Below, piece after piece: positions 1 through 9,029 of a stretch of 64,000 nucleotides of DNA. The translations under genes were made by a program, and so were the position numbers. Position 1 is the first letter of the stretch. Every line of letters begins with the position of its first letter. Below the pieces are notes generated by a model. That model was not told the DNA's origin. It ran no database searches and saw only the letters and a program-made list of their open reading frames with translations. Source of the stretch: Cellvibrionaceae bacterium (GTDB lineage Bacteria; Pseudomonadota; Gammaproteobacteria; Pseudomonadales; Cellvibrionaceae); NCBI GenBank assembly GCA_021151825.1, contig JAGKWQ010000001.1, forward strand, positions 62,001 to 126,000, read 5' to 3'.

Positions 1-102
1 GTGCTGACTAATCGATTAGTAGGTAACGGCCGCCTGTTTAGAGATTTGGACAGTGCCAAACAATGGCTTTTGGGGCAAGACATCGAAAAAAATCCGCAGT
101 AA
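1..102 (+). CDS. C-terminal end of an unidentified protein (partial)
   Basis: The first reading frame is open from the window edge to a TAA at 100-102 and encodes 33 residues ending in RLFRDLDSAKQWLLGQ and a short polar tail. The FRDLDSAKQWL pattern resembles the amphipathic C-terminal helix of small STAS/SpoIIAA-like proteins, but that is only a resemblance. The gene start lies outside the window, so function cannot be assigned. It reads in the same direction as the chemoreceptor gene 200 bases downstream. Confidence 0.45.
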   Translation: MLTNRLVGNGRLFRDLDSAKQWLLGQDIEKNPQ

Positions 103-305
103 AAATCTTCCCCCCTTCCTCATTTATGCCATCACGAGTAGAAATACTCTGATTAGGCACCTGCATTTTGACAAAAAACCTCCCCCTTACTAAGGTTGAT
201 AACAAAGACGCCATCCTTGCTGCGCCTTGTTAGTTCATCACTGATAACGACTTCTATCGCCGGAAACGCGCTGGCAGTTATTTTTTGGCCCCCGGGGAGC
301 ATCCC

Positions 306-1811
306 ATGTTTCAAAATATGAAAGTTGCCGTGCGCTTAGGCCTGCTGGCAGGAACGCTGGTTTTGTTAATGATCCTGATCGGTGTGATCGGGATTAAAGG
401 GATGCACGATGCCAATCAGGGAATGCATACCGTGTATGTGGATCGCGTTGAACCCATGCGCGACCTGAAAGAAGTTATCGATAATTTTGCACTTATCCTG
501 GTCGATGTTCCGCAAAAAACCGTTAAAGGAATTATTACTCCGCAAGAAGCATTAAAAATCACCCGCGAAACCTTGCCCGCTACCGATAAAATCTGGGAAG
601 ACTATTTGCTCACCTATTTAATCGATGACGAAAAACAGTTGATTAAACAAGCCGCACCGCTGATTGAAAAAACCCATCAGCAACTTGCTGATTTACAAAC
701 CTGGTACGCGGAAAATAATACGGCAAAAATAAACACATTTACTCAAACCGGCATCTACCCGGTTTTTGATCCACTCAATGAAGTATTTACCGCACTGAAT
801 AAATTGCAGGTGCGTGTAGCAAAAGAAGAATACGAACGCTCCACACAACGCTATGAAAATACGTTGCTGGTTAACAGCTGTATTATCGCTATTAGTATTT
901 TAGTTGCCATCCTGCTTAGCTACCTGATTGCGCGCAGCCTGATTCGCCAATTGGGCGGAGAGCCCAACTATACCGCCGACGTGATCTATCGCATTGCTGA
1001 AGGTGATCTCTCGATTAACGTCAATATAAAACCGAAAGACCAAAGTAGTATCCTGTTTGCGATCCGGCAAATGGTCACCAAACTTTCCGAGATTATTGGT
1101 GATGTTCGCTCCACTGCTGATTCACTCTCATCGGCATCGGAAGAACTCAGCGCAACCGCCCAATCGCTCAGCCAGGCAGCCACACAACAAGCGGCAAGCA
1201 TCGAAGAAACCAGCGCATCCATGGAAGAAATTACCGCATCGATTGGACAAAATAATGACAACGCCAAAGTGACCGATAACATCGCCAGCAAAAGCGCACG
1301 CGATGCGAATGAAGGCGGCTCAGCGGTAAAAAATACGGTAGATGCAATGCGCAAAATTGCCGAAAAAATCAGCGTGATTGATGACATTGCCTACCAAACC
1401 AATCTGCTCGCACTTAATGCAGCCATTGAAGCGGGGCGTGCCGGTGAGCACGGGCGCGGTTTTGCTGTTGTCGCAAGTGAAGTGCGCAAACTGGCAGGAC
1501 GCAGTCAAAGTGCCGCCAAAGAAATTGGCGAGCTCGCAGGCGGCTCGGTAAAACTGGCAGAAAGTGCCGGAAAGTTATTGGACGATATTGTTCCTGCTAT
1601 CAAGAAAACGGCAGATCTGGTACAGGAAATTTCTGCCGCCAGCGATGAACAAACCATGGGGGCAAATCAAATTACCACGGCAATTTCACAAATCAGTATT
1701 GCAACGCAGCAGAACTCGTCTTCCGCAGAAGAGCTTTATTCAACCTCGGAAGAATTAACGGGCCAGGCGTTGCAACTGCAACAAATGATGGAGTTTTTTA
1801 AACTTAAATAA
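306..1811 (+). CDS. Methyl-accepting chemotaxis protein
   Basis: Transmembrane chemoreceptor that would pass ligand binding to CheA/CheW. The protein of 501 residues has TM1 at about residues 5-28, a periplasmic four-helix-bundle type sensor (about 30-188), TM2 (about 190-212), a HAMP linker and a long coiled-coil signalling domain. The highly conserved hairpin tip (IDDIAYQTNLLALNAAIEAG) lies near residue 357. I chose ATG 306 because GGGGAG at 294-299 sits six bases upstream; an in-frame start at 285 would add seven residues with no ribosome site. The C-terminus (MMEFFKLK) has no NWETF-type tether for CheR/CheB. The ligand cannot be read from the sequence. A terminator follows at 1963-1992. 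Confidence 0.93.
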   Translation: MFQNMKVAVRLGLLAGTLVLLMILIGVIGIKGMHDANQGMHTVYVDRVEPMRDLKEVIDNFALILVDVPQKTVKGIITPQEALKITRETLPATDKIWEDYLLTYLIDDEKQLIKQAAPLIEKTHQQLADLQTWYAENNTAKINTFTQTGIYPVFDPLNEVFTALNKLQVRVAKEEYERSTQRYENTLLVNSCIIAISILVAILLSYLIARSLIRQLGGEPNYTADVIYRIAEGDLSINVNIKPKDQSSILFAIRQMVTKLSEIIGDVRSTADSLSSASEELSATAQSLSQAATQQAASIEETSASMEEITASIGQNNDNAKVTDNIASKSARDANEGGSAVKNTVDAMRKIAEKISVIDDIAYQTNLLALNAAIEAGRAGEHGRGFAVVASEVRKLAGRSQSAAKEIGELAGGSVKLAESAGKLLDDIVPAIKKTADLVQEISAASDEQTMGANQITTAISQISIATQQNSSSAEELYSTSEELTGQALQLQQMMEFFKLK

Positions 1812-1871
1812 TCATGGGCAACTACATTCTGCGAGACAAACGCTATATTGCACACGTTTCATTGAATCAAC

Positions 1872-1904
1872 CCCGTATTACGCAAACTCCATACGGGCTA
1901 CTCA
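1872..1904 (-). repeat. REP-like palindrome, copy 1
   Basis: Read on the minus strand this begins GTAGCCCGTATGGAG and ends in ATACGGG. The stem CCCGTAT/ATACGGG (1891-1897 with 1872-1878) encloses a 12-base loop. The same GTAGCCyG head and stem-loop layout recurs on the plus strand at 2030-2061 and 21921-21951. It lies between the chemoreceptor stop and its terminator. Confidence 0.6.
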
Positions 1905-1962
1905 ACCATGACAAATGATGGGAATTTTCAAACTAAAGTAGTCCGAAAATTATTTAAACATG

Positions 1963-1992
1963 AAAAAAGCCCCGCTAACAGCGGGGCTTTTT
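1963..1992. terminator. Rho-independent terminator
   Basis: Perfect 8-bp stem GCCCCGCT (1969-1976) / AGCGGGGC (1980-1987) with loop AAC, flanked by six A on the left and five T on the right. It can work in both directions and sits between the convergent chemoreceptor gene (ends 1811) and the PstS/OmpA gene (ends 2081). Confidence 0.9.
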
Positions 1993-2029
1993 GTTGATCC
2001 ATACCAATAGTTTGGTTATGTGAAAGCGA

Positions 2030-2061
2030 GTAGCCTGTAAGGAATGAAACGTATTATGGGA
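2030..2061 (+). repeat. REP-like palindrome, copy 2
   Basis: GTAGCCTGTAAGGAATGAAA continues into CGTATTATGGGA. The seven-base arms CCTGTAA and TTATGGG pair with two G-T wobbles. Compared with the copies at 1872-1904 and 21921-21951, the arm sequence differs but pairing is kept, which points to selection on the hairpin. It lies just downstream of the PstS/OmpA gene stop. Confidence 0.6.
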
Positions 2062-2080
2062 TTTTATCAGTAAGCAATAC

Positions 2081-3811
2081 CTATAAAATCCACACTTCCA
2101 CGCGGCGATTCATTCTTCGTCCCTCTTCCGTTTTACTACTTGCCAAGGGAGCTTCCTCACCCATACCACGCGCAACCAACGGATAAATACCACGTTCAAT
2201 CAAATGCTGCTCAACCACTTTAGCGCGGCGCAACGATAATTCTTCATTTTGTGTTTTATCGCCTTCGCTATCAGAAAAACCAAACAGCTGTACGCGCTTG
2301 GGGGCATTTACTTCAACATATTTTACCAATCGCTCCAGATCATTAATGCCTTTGGTATCCAACTCATCGCTGCCATCTTTGAAACGAAAATTTAATGACA
2401 AGCGTTGCGAGCGCACCGTAAGGTCGCGCATAACCGCCGGGTAAAAATCATTATTAAATGCTTGCCCCGGTTTAATATTTTGCGATACCAACCCGATATC
2501 TTCCACGATACTTTGACCACGCTCAGTCGCACTAAATTTTACAAATTCTTCAGCGTCAGCATTAATATCTTTACGCGGCAGGTACAAATATAAACGGCGC
2601 GCTAACGGATAATCCTCTGTACTCACCGTGAAATGCGCGGGCAATATTGCTTTGGAGGTCCTGGTGGAAGAAATAGGTAATAGCTTTGCACGACGCACAT
2701 AAGGCAAACCAATGAATCCAATTGCACCCGGTTCTTTAGCAACGGTATCCGACAACTCGGTACTGGATTCAATACGATGGGCAGTAGCTAATAAATTTGC
2801 CTTGGAAGGATCCAGCACCATACTTTTAAATGAATCCCAGGTGCCTGAGTTTTCATCGCGCGCGTACACTTTGATGGGCAAATTTTGCCCGCCGATTTCC
2901 GACCAGTTAGTAACCTCACCGGAAAATATTTTTACTAACTCGGGAATAGATAATTTGGTCAACGGATTACTGGTATCGGTAATAATTGCCAACCCATCCA
3001 GGCCAATAATATTTTCTGCACCTGGCTCACCCATATCACCACTTTTTGCCAGCAACAATTCGCGTTCCTGATCTTTGATTCGGCGCGATGACATTCCCAA
3101 TTCGGCGGTACCTTGCAATAAATCAGTAAACGCTGTGCTCGATCCATGCGCATGGATTTCAATAAATTCAATACGCCCATTTAATTCCGCACTGACTGCC
3201 TTTTCTACCGCCGTATTACCTTGCTGGGTTTTAATGTTAGTTGCACCGCGAGCCATAAAATAGGCTTCCACTAAACGCGGGGCCAATTTTTCGCCCACCG
3301 TATTTGAACCGTGTAATCGAAATAAAGGCCTGGTAGCACGCACCAATTCTCCCGCAGGGACATAGGTCATTTGCTGGCGTTTATTAACGGCAGATTTAAC
3401 CTGAGTATTGGTAACAGCCTCCAGCACAAATACTTCGCCCGCGTTCAGCGGCAAAAATGAACGCAAGAGATAGCCACTCATAATCAGCAACAATGAACAC
3501 GCAAATGCAGCCACATAACCCAGCTTCACACTGCTACGCGCTTTTTTGCGCGGTTTAAATTCATCGCCCACATGCGTGGCAGTCACAATTGAATCCTCCA
3601 TCTGGCGTACATCCCACACCAGCTGGGTCAATTCTGCGTTATTTGCTTGCAGCGCTTTTTCCAATAATTCAGCCCGGTATTCTTCATCCTTAAGTACCAT
3701 ATTTAACGGAATATGCATTTTTAATTGCGCTTCGCACAGCCGCTTTAAATTCCATAACTTATCAACCAGGGCCACGTTGTAATGCATATGCTTGTGGTGT
3801 TTGGGGGACAT
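2081..3811 (-). CDS. Membrane-anchored PstS-like binding domain fused to OmpA domain
   Basis: A 576-residue protein in three parts. There is a charged cytoplasmic N-terminus (1-95), a single transmembrane helix (about 97-117) and a PstS-type periplasmic phosphate-binding domain (about 160-445, starting LFRLHGSNTVGEKLAP). A C-terminal OmpA peptidoglycan-binding domain (about 470-576) shows FGFSDSEGD and the closing RRMNRRVEVW, including the Asp and Arg that bind diaminopimelate in this family. Family knowledge suggests phosphate or similar oxyanion sensing at the envelope; no pst transport genes are adjacent, so transport is unlikely. The order anchor, binding domain, peptidoglycan anchor would tether the binding domain between inner membrane and cell wall. 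There is no obvious ribosome site at ATG 3811; an in-frame ATG at 3787 is an alternative. Confidence 0.85.
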   Translation of the reverse strand: MSPKHHKHMHYNVALVDKLWNLKRLCEAQLKMHIPLNMVLKDEEYRAELLEKALQANNAELTQLVWDVRQMEDSIVTATHVGDEFKPRKKARSSVKLGYVAAFACSLLLIMSGYLLRSFLPLNAGEVFVLEAVTNTQVKSAVNKRQQMTYVPAGELVRATRPLFRLHGSNTVGEKLAPRLVEAYFMARGATNIKTQQGNTAVEKAVSAELNGRIEFIEIHAHGSSTAFTDLLQGTAELGMSSRRIKDQERELLLAKSGDMGEPGAENIIGLDGLAIITDTSNPLTKLSIPELVKIFSGEVTNWSEIGGQNLPIKVYARDENSGTWDSFKSMVLDPSKANLLATAHRIESSTELSDTVAKEPGAIGFIGLPYVRRAKLLPISSTRTSKAILPAHFTVSTEDYPLARRLYLYLPRKDINADAEEFVKFSATERGQSIVEDIGLVSQNIKPGQAFNNDFYPAVMRDLTVRSQRLSLNFRFKDGSDELDTKGINDLERLVKYVEVNAPKRVQLFGFSDSEGDKTQNEELSLRRAKVVEQHLIERGIYPLVARGMGEEAPLASSKTEEGRRMNRRVEVWIL

Positions 3812-3980
3812 AAGGAGTCTCTGCTGATGATCAGGAAGGGGAGTTTATCGATCAGCAGAAAAAACACTCGCCGTACGATAACGGCGAGCACTCTATGACA
3901 GGATTGTTACAGCAGAATTACACGGTGATAAAAGCTGGCCATACTTAAAAAGATAGCCAGTCATAGAACAATTTAATTAT

Positions 3981-6900
3981 TTATTTCAGTAATTTTTTAA
4001 GTTCCGGTACTAACGCTTTAGCATAAAGCTCATAACCATATTCATGGGGATGTAATAAATCCGGCATTATTTTTTCAGCCAAAGTTCCATCTTTAGTCAA
4101 AAATACGGAATTGATATTGGCGAAATACACACGCTTGTTATCGGCATAATTTTTAATAATGCCGTTCACCTGCTCATTAATTACACGCAGCTCACCGTCC
4201 GGTTTCGCATCGCGCGGAAATACGGCGAGCAACAAAATTTTGGTGTTGGGTAAACGTTGCTGTAAATCCTCCAGAATTTTCTTTATCCCTGCAGCCGTAG
4301 TCTGCGGGTTTTCACGACGATGGCCAGCATTGTTAGTACCAATCATCAACACAACTACTTTAGGGTTCAATCCGGTTACTGCATCGTGTTGCAAACGCCA
4401 GAGCACGTTTTCGGTGCGATCGCCACCAAAACCAATTCCAAATGCATTGAGAGGGGCGAGATATTTATTCCACGCCGCAAGACCTTCCTTCTCCCAGCCC
4501 TGGGTAATGGAATCACCAACTAGCAACACATCGATTTTTCCACCGTTCGCAAGTGTTGCTTTAGCTTCTGCAATTTTTTGTTGGTGGCGTGGCAGCCACC
4601 AATCAATAGACCACCACTCGTTTAACATATCGGGCGTAACTGACTGAGTGCGGTAATCAGCACAGGTATGCAGTGCAACCTCTTTGGGTGTATTGATTAG
4701 CAATTCCACATTGGCAACTGCCACTTCGCCTGCACCGCCGGTTTCCAATGCAAATGGCATTGTCACCGCACTGAAATCATCCTGGTCCTGTTTAAAACAG
4801 CTGAGCGGCACATACACTTTTTGCCAGCCTTTACCAACGAGTTCACGTGCTTTCAATGTGAAAGGAACCTGACGATCACAACCTTCTTTCTTACATTCCA
4901 TTTTGAAAGACACGCCGCCTTTGGTGAGTTCATTGATTTTAATATCCACGGCCAGCACACCGGTTTTCATATGCGCGGTTAAATCCAGCGCTTCACCGGA
5001 TTCAAGTGTCATGCCTGCACGCCAGGTATCTTTCCAATTAAAGGTGAGTGCATCTTCCTGCACGTCTTTATCGGTGGTTTGTACTTTCACATCCCCTTTC
5101 GGCAATGCCGCAAATGCACCGCTTAAAATTTGCTGGCGCTCGTAGTTTTCAATAAAGATATGCCATGGTTCCAGTGGGCGACGCACATAGAGTTTAATAT
5201 CTTGCGGCTCACCGCTGGCAACACCATTTACTTCTTCCGGTAAATTGACCGGACCGGTTTTACCGGATTTATAAGTCAGGCCATAACCCAATTTAAATAG
5301 CGGATCATAATTTTTATGGTGCGGATTCAATACATCTTGCAGTGGCAATTTGGGCCAGGAAAATGACAGTGTTCCGCTGAAATCAAAATTAGGTTTGCCA
5401 TCGGCTTGCGCGATAAGTACATCAGCAATACCTGCACCTTCAGAACCCGGTAACCAGGCAGCCACAAAAGCATCCGACGCGTTTAATTCCGGATTCACCC
5501 ACAGCGGGCGGCCCGATAAAAATACAGCAACAACCGGAATACCCTGCGCTTTTAATTTTTTCAGCAATGCGAGGCTTTTCTTTTTCGCTGGTTCAAATTC
5601 CAGCGTGTCGCGGTCACCGCTACCCTCGGCGTAAGGATTTTCACCAAAGACTACGATGGCAACATCCGGTTTTTGTGTAAAAGAGCCATCAACCGACAAC
5701 AGGGTTTTGCCACCCGCAGTATCAACAACAGATTTAATTCCGCTATAAATTGATGTGGCGCCGGGAAAACGATGATTTTCGCCGGCATCATTAATACCTT
5801 GCCACCACACACTCCAACCACCGGATTGTTTACCAATATTGTCCGCAGCATCGCCCACCACCAAAATAGTGTGTTGCGGTTTGATCGGAAGAACTTTGTT
5901 GGTGTTTTTCAATAACACTAAACTTTCACGCACGGCTTGACGCGCGATAGCGCGATGCTCTGCGCTGCCAACAACAGATTGATCGGCTGCATTCGCGCGT
6001 TGCGAGGGCTTTTTATCCCACAGCCCTGCACGTATTTTCACGCGCAAAATCCGGCGCACCGCATCATCCAGGCGCGCTTGCGAAATTTCGCCGGCTTTCA
6101 CTTGTTTGAGGGTATTTTCAATCATGGCTTTCCAGTCATAGGTCACCATTAGCAAATCGATACCGGCATTAATGGCTTGCGGGCACGAATCATTCGTACA
6201 ACCCGGCACCTGGCCATGACCATTCCAATCGCCCACAACCAAACCATCAAAACCCATGCGCTCTTTTAATACATCGGTCAATAAATATTTATTGCCATGC
6301 ATTTTTTCGCCATTCCATTCCGAGAAACTGGCCATTACCGTTTGCGCACCGGCATTCAATGCAGGCACATAACCGGCGTTGTGGATTTTAATTAATTCTT
6401 TTTCAGTAATCCGCGCGTTACCCTGATCATCGCCGCCATCTGTGCCGCCGTCAGCAAGAAAATGTTTTGCAGTGGCGATAACATGATTTTCATCGAGGAA
6501 TTCTTTGGTGTTTACTTTGCCCTGCAAACCTTCAACCATTGCAGTGGCATATTTGGCAACCAGTTTTGGATCTTCTGAATAACTTTCGTAGGTGCGCCCC
6601 CAGCGATCATTTTGTGCAACCGCGAGCGTCGGTGCAAATACCCATTCAGTGCCAGTAGCGCGAACTTCTTTCGCGGTTGCTGCACCGATTTTTTTAATCA
6701 ATTCCGGATTGTGCGCTGCTCCCAAACCGATGTTGTGCGGAAACAATGTCGCGCCAGTTAAATTGTTGTGCCCATGGACAGCATCTGTTCCCCAAAAAAT
6801 CGGAATCGCTTGTTTGCCATCGCTGGTATCCATGGATGCATCGTAAAGGCCATCCAGGAAATCTACCCAATCTTTAGCTTTCGCATTTTCAATGCGATTC

Positions 6901-7190
6901 GGCATGGAACCGCCGCCGTTCAGCACAGAACCCAAATGGTATTTTTTAATATCGTCCGGCGTTACGGTTTGGATTTCTGCCTGCATGATCTGCCCGACTT
7001 TTTCTTCCAGCGTCATCTTCTGCAAAATCGTTTCGATTTTTGCATTGAATTCAGAGGAGTCTTTGATAGGCGATTCGGCTTTGGGCCAGAGTTTGATGTT
7101 ATTTTTTTGCTCGGCGTGAGCGGAATAATTTGCAGTGAAAATAGCAGTGGCAATCAAGCCTATACTGGCTAGTTGGTGGAGTTTTTTCAT
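3981..7190 (-). CDS. GH3 beta-glucosidase fused to C-terminal SGNH hydrolase
   Basis: Secreted bifunctional enzyme of 1069 residues. A signal peptide (about 1-26, ending SAHA) precedes the GH3 N-terminal barrel (about 55-390), with TAKHF near 242 and the nucleophile Asp in LVVGDWNGHG near 321. Next come the GH3 C-terminal domain (about 410-640) and an ExoP-type beta-sandwich (about 660-860). Residues about 880-1069 form an SGNH/GDSL esterase of the PAF-acetylhydrolase-like group with all blocks present: VGDSITQG, GFGGDRT, IGTNN and PDLLHP. GH3 members of this type remove glucose from beta-glucan or xyloglucan oligosaccharides; the SGNH part may remove acetyl groups, which is inference. I chose ATG 7190 (MKKLHQ) because a signal peptide begins there; 28 further in-frame codons upstream run into the inverted repeat. 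It lies downstream of the fucose genes, separated by a large hairpin. Confidence 0.9.
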   Translation of the reverse strand: MKKLHQLASIGLIATAIFTANYSAHAEQKNNIKLWPKAESPIKDSSEFNAKIETILQKMTLEEKVGQIMQAEIQTVTPDDIKKYHLGSVLNGGGSMPNRIENAKAKDWVDFLDGLYDASMDTSDGKQAIPIFWGTDAVHGHNNLTGATLFPHNIGLGAAHNPELIKKIGAATAKEVRATGTEWVFAPTLAVAQNDRWGRTYESYSEDPKLVAKYATAMVEGLQGKVNTKEFLDENHVIATAKHFLADGGTDGGDDQGNARITEKELIKIHNAGYVPALNAGAQTVMASFSEWNGEKMHGNKYLLTDVLKERMGFDGLVVGDWNGHGQVPGCTNDSCPQAINAGIDLLMVTYDWKAMIENTLKQVKAGEISQARLDDAVRRILRVKIRAGLWDKKPSQRANAADQSVVGSAEHRAIARQAVRESLVLLKNTNKVLPIKPQHTILVVGDAADNIGKQSGGWSVWWQGINDAGENHRFPGATSIYSGIKSVVDTAGGKTLLSVDGSFTQKPDVAIVVFGENPYAEGSGDRDTLEFEPAKKKSLALLKKLKAQGIPVVAVFLSGRPLWVNPELNASDAFVAAWLPGSEGAGIADVLIAQADGKPNFDFSGTLSFSWPKLPLQDVLNPHHKNYDPLFKLGYGLTYKSGKTGPVNLPEEVNGVASGEPQDIKLYVRRPLEPWHIFIENYERQQILSGAFAALPKGDVKVQTTDKDVQEDALTFNWKDTWRAGMTLESGEALDLTAHMKTGVLAVDIKINELTKGGVSFKMECKKEGCDRQVPFTLKARELVGKGWQKVYVPLSCFKQDQDDFSAVTMPFALETGGAGEVAVANVELLINTPKEVALHTCADYRTQSVTPDMLNEWWSIDWWLPRHQQKIAEAKATLANGGKIDVLLVGDSITQGWEKEGLAAWNKYLAPLNAFGIGFGGDRTENVLWRLQHDAVTGLNPKVVVLMIGTNNAGHRRENPQTTAAGIKKILEDLQQRLPNTKILLLAVFPRDAKPDGELRVINEQVNGIIKNYADNKRVYFANINSVFLTKDGTLAEKIMPDLLHPHEYGYELYAKALVPELKKLLK

Positions 7191-7217
7191 TGTGTGGTTC
7201 TCTGGAGTTTTTTTCTT

Positions 7218-7353
7218 GTAGGTTGCTGGTGAGGAACGAACCGCAACATGGCCATGTTGGAGCTCGCACCGCAACCAGCTTGACGCTAGACCTGGAATTG
7301 GGTTGGCCGTGCGAGATGATCATGTTGCGGTTCGTTCCTCACCAGCAACCTAC
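7218..7353. repeat. Large inverted repeat with perfect 33-bp arms
   Basis: Arms at 7218-7250 (GTAGGTTGCTGGTGAGGAAC...) and 7321-7353 are exact reverse complements over 33 bases. The 70-base interior contains a second pair, CTCGCAC and GTGCGAG, so the whole element can fold as one long hairpin. The same core (GTAGG...GAACGAnCCGCAACAT) recurs at 24136-24182 and 46558-46632. It fills the gap between the FAH gene stop (7373) and the GH3 start (7190), where it could end or stabilise the upstream transcript. Confidence 0.85.
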
Positions 7354-7372
7354 GTGAGTGCTTCGAATTATT

Positions 7373-8218
7373 TTATTTCGCGTTAACAACAACCTGCTTC
7401 TGTACACCCATCCCTTCAATACCCAATTCCACCACATCGCCTTCATTCAAATACAGCGGTGGTTTCTGGCCAAGACCAACACCGGGAGGGGTGCCAGTGC
7501 TAATAACATCGCCCGGCTGCAAGCTCATGAATTGTGAAAGGTAATGCACTAAAAATGCAGGACCAAAAACCATTTGATCGGTAGAACCGTTTTGGAAAAT
7601 TTTACCGTTTACTGTTAACCACAAATTTAATTTCAGTGGATCAGCAATTTCATCTTTAGTAACGAGGTACGGACCAATCGGGCCGAAGCTATCGCAGCCT
7701 TTACCCTTATCCCATTGGCCGCCGCGCTCCAATTGGAAGTTGCGTTCGGACACGTCGTTAATCACGCAATAGCCAGCGATATGATCCATTGCATTCTCAA
7801 GCTCGACATAACTTGCATGCTTGCCAATCACAAAACCCAATTCCACTTCCCAGTCGAGTTTGGTGGAATTGCGTGGTTTAATAATATTGTCATTCGGGCC
7901 GGTAATCGCGCTGGTGGCTTTCATAAATACCACCGGCTCGGCGGGAACATCAAGACCGGACTCTGCAGCGTGATCAGCGTAATTCAAACCGATGCAAATA
8001 AATTTACCCACGCCGTTTACGCAAGGGCCAAAACGACCCGGTGCATCCACAATTGGCAGGGATTCAATGTTGATGCTGGCAATTTTTTTCAGCGATTCTT
8101 CGGTCAGGGTTTTGCCATTAATATCGGACACTACCGAACACAAGTCGCGTACATTACCCTGTGCATCCAAAATACCCGGGCGCTCCTGGCCAGCAATTCC
8201 GTAGCGAAGTAATTTCAT
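7373..8218 (-). CDS. FAH-family hydrolase, probable 2,4-diketo-3-deoxy-L-fuconate hydrolase
   Basis: A 281-residue fumarylacetoacetate-hydrolase family protein. The core shows FICIGLNYADHA, the metal-binding DWEVELGFVIGK and SFGPIGPYLVTKDE, with the closing substrate loop ISTGTPPGVGLG. Family members in this group cleave 2,4-diketo-3-deoxy sugar acids. In the pathway known from Xanthomonas campestris the products from fuconate are pyruvate and L-lactate. It is the last gene of the fucose operon, 22 bases after the SDR gene. A 2,4-diketo-3-deoxyrhamnonate hydrolase role cannot be excluded from sequence alone, but the neighbours (FucP, lactonase, fucose-dehydrogenase-like reductase) favour fucose. 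Confidence 0.85.
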   Translation of the reverse strand: MKLLRYGIAGQERPGILDAQGNVRDLCSVVSDINGKTLTEESLKKIASINIESLPIVDAPGRFGPCVNGVGKFICIGLNYADHAAESGLDVPAEPVVFMKATSAITGPNDNIIKPRNSTKLDWEVELGFVIGKHASYVELENAMDHIAGYCVINDVSERNFQLERGGQWDKGKGCDSFGPIGPYLVTKDEIADPLKLNLWLTVNGKIFQNGSTDQMVFGPAFLVHYLSQFMSLQPGDVISTGTPPGVGLGQKPPLYLNEGDVVELGIEGMGVQKQVVVNAK

Positions 8219-8240
8219 AATTCATTCTCTGTTAAAAAAA

Positions 8241-8969
8241 TTAATTGCTCCAACCGCCATCAATAATATTGATGGTGCCGGTGGTAAATGATGAGGCGTC
8301 ACTCGCCAAGTAAAGTGCAAGCTCCGCCATTTCACGCGCTGTGCCTAAGCGGCCCATGGGTTGGCGTGCGACAAAATTTTTGTACGCGGTGTCGTAATCG
8401 CCGGTGGCTTGCATGCGTTGTTCAAGGGAAGGCGTTTGTACAGTGCCGGGGCAAATTGCATTGCAACGCACGCCCTGGGTGACAAAATCAGCGGCCACAC
8501 CTTTGGTTAGGCCAATCACGGCAGCTTTGGTCATGCCGTATGCAAAGCGATTGGGCGCACCTTTAATAGAGCTGGCGACAGATGACATATTAATAATAGA
8601 GCCACCGCCTTTACTGATCATGCCCGGCAACACTGCACGAATCATGCGATACATGGATGTCACATTTAAATCGAATGAAAAATTCCAATCTTTTTCATCG
8701 CAATCGAGGATAGTACCGTTGTGCACATAACCGGCGCAGTTAAATAAAATATCTACGGGGCCGATTTTTTCAGAGAACGATTTAATATCGTCGGTTTTTA
8801 ACACATCCAGGCGATGCACTTCGCAACCTTGCAGGTCATTTAAACCGTCGACGTTAATATCCGTTGCAATAACCCGTGCACCTTCTGCCGCAAATAATTC
8901 TGCACTGGCACGACCAATGCCTTGAGCTGCCGCAGTAATAAGCGCGGTTTTGCCTTCCAGTCTTTTCAT
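8241..8969 (-). CDS. SDR dehydrogenase, probable 2-keto-3-deoxy-L-fuconate dehydrogenase
   Basis: A classical short-chain dehydrogenase of 242 residues. The Rossmann motif is TAAAQGIG near residue 13, with an acidic ATDIN at the end of beta-2 that favours NAD over NADP. The catalytic set is Ser in NMSSVASS and Tyr/Lys in YGMTKAA, and it ends in the typical IDGGWSN. The sequence strongly resembles the BDH2/DHRS6 branch, which includes the Xanthomonas 2-keto-3-deoxy-L-fuconate dehydrogenase. It would oxidise the C4 hydroxyl to give the 2,4-diketo acid used by the next gene product. It is encoded between the dehydratase and the FAH hydrolase on the same strand. Confidence 0.85.
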   Translation of the reverse strand: MKRLEGKTALITAAAQGIGRASAELFAAEGARVIATDINVDGLNDLQGCEVHRLDVLKTDDIKSFSEKIGPVDILFNCAGYVHNGTILDCDEKDWNFSFDLNVTSMYRMIRAVLPGMISKGGGSIINMSSVASSIKGAPNRFAYGMTKAAVIGLTKGVAADFVTQGVRCNAICPGTVQTPSLEQRMQATGDYDTAYKNFVARQPMGRLGTAREMAELALYLASDASSFTTGTINIIDGGWSN

Positions 8970-9029
8970 AGTGGTTTTTATCTTTTTAAATTAATAATTA
9001 GATCTAGCAGAGGGATTGAAAAATAATCA

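Noticed and set aside
986..1387. Open frame on the minus strand inside the chemoreceptor gene
   Set aside because: Antisense to a strong coding region with conserved motifs; no ribosome site and no recognisable domain.
4159..4647. 162-codon plus-strand frame inside the GH3-SGNH gene
   Set aside because: Shadow of the SGNH domain, which carries all its catalytic motifs on the other strand.
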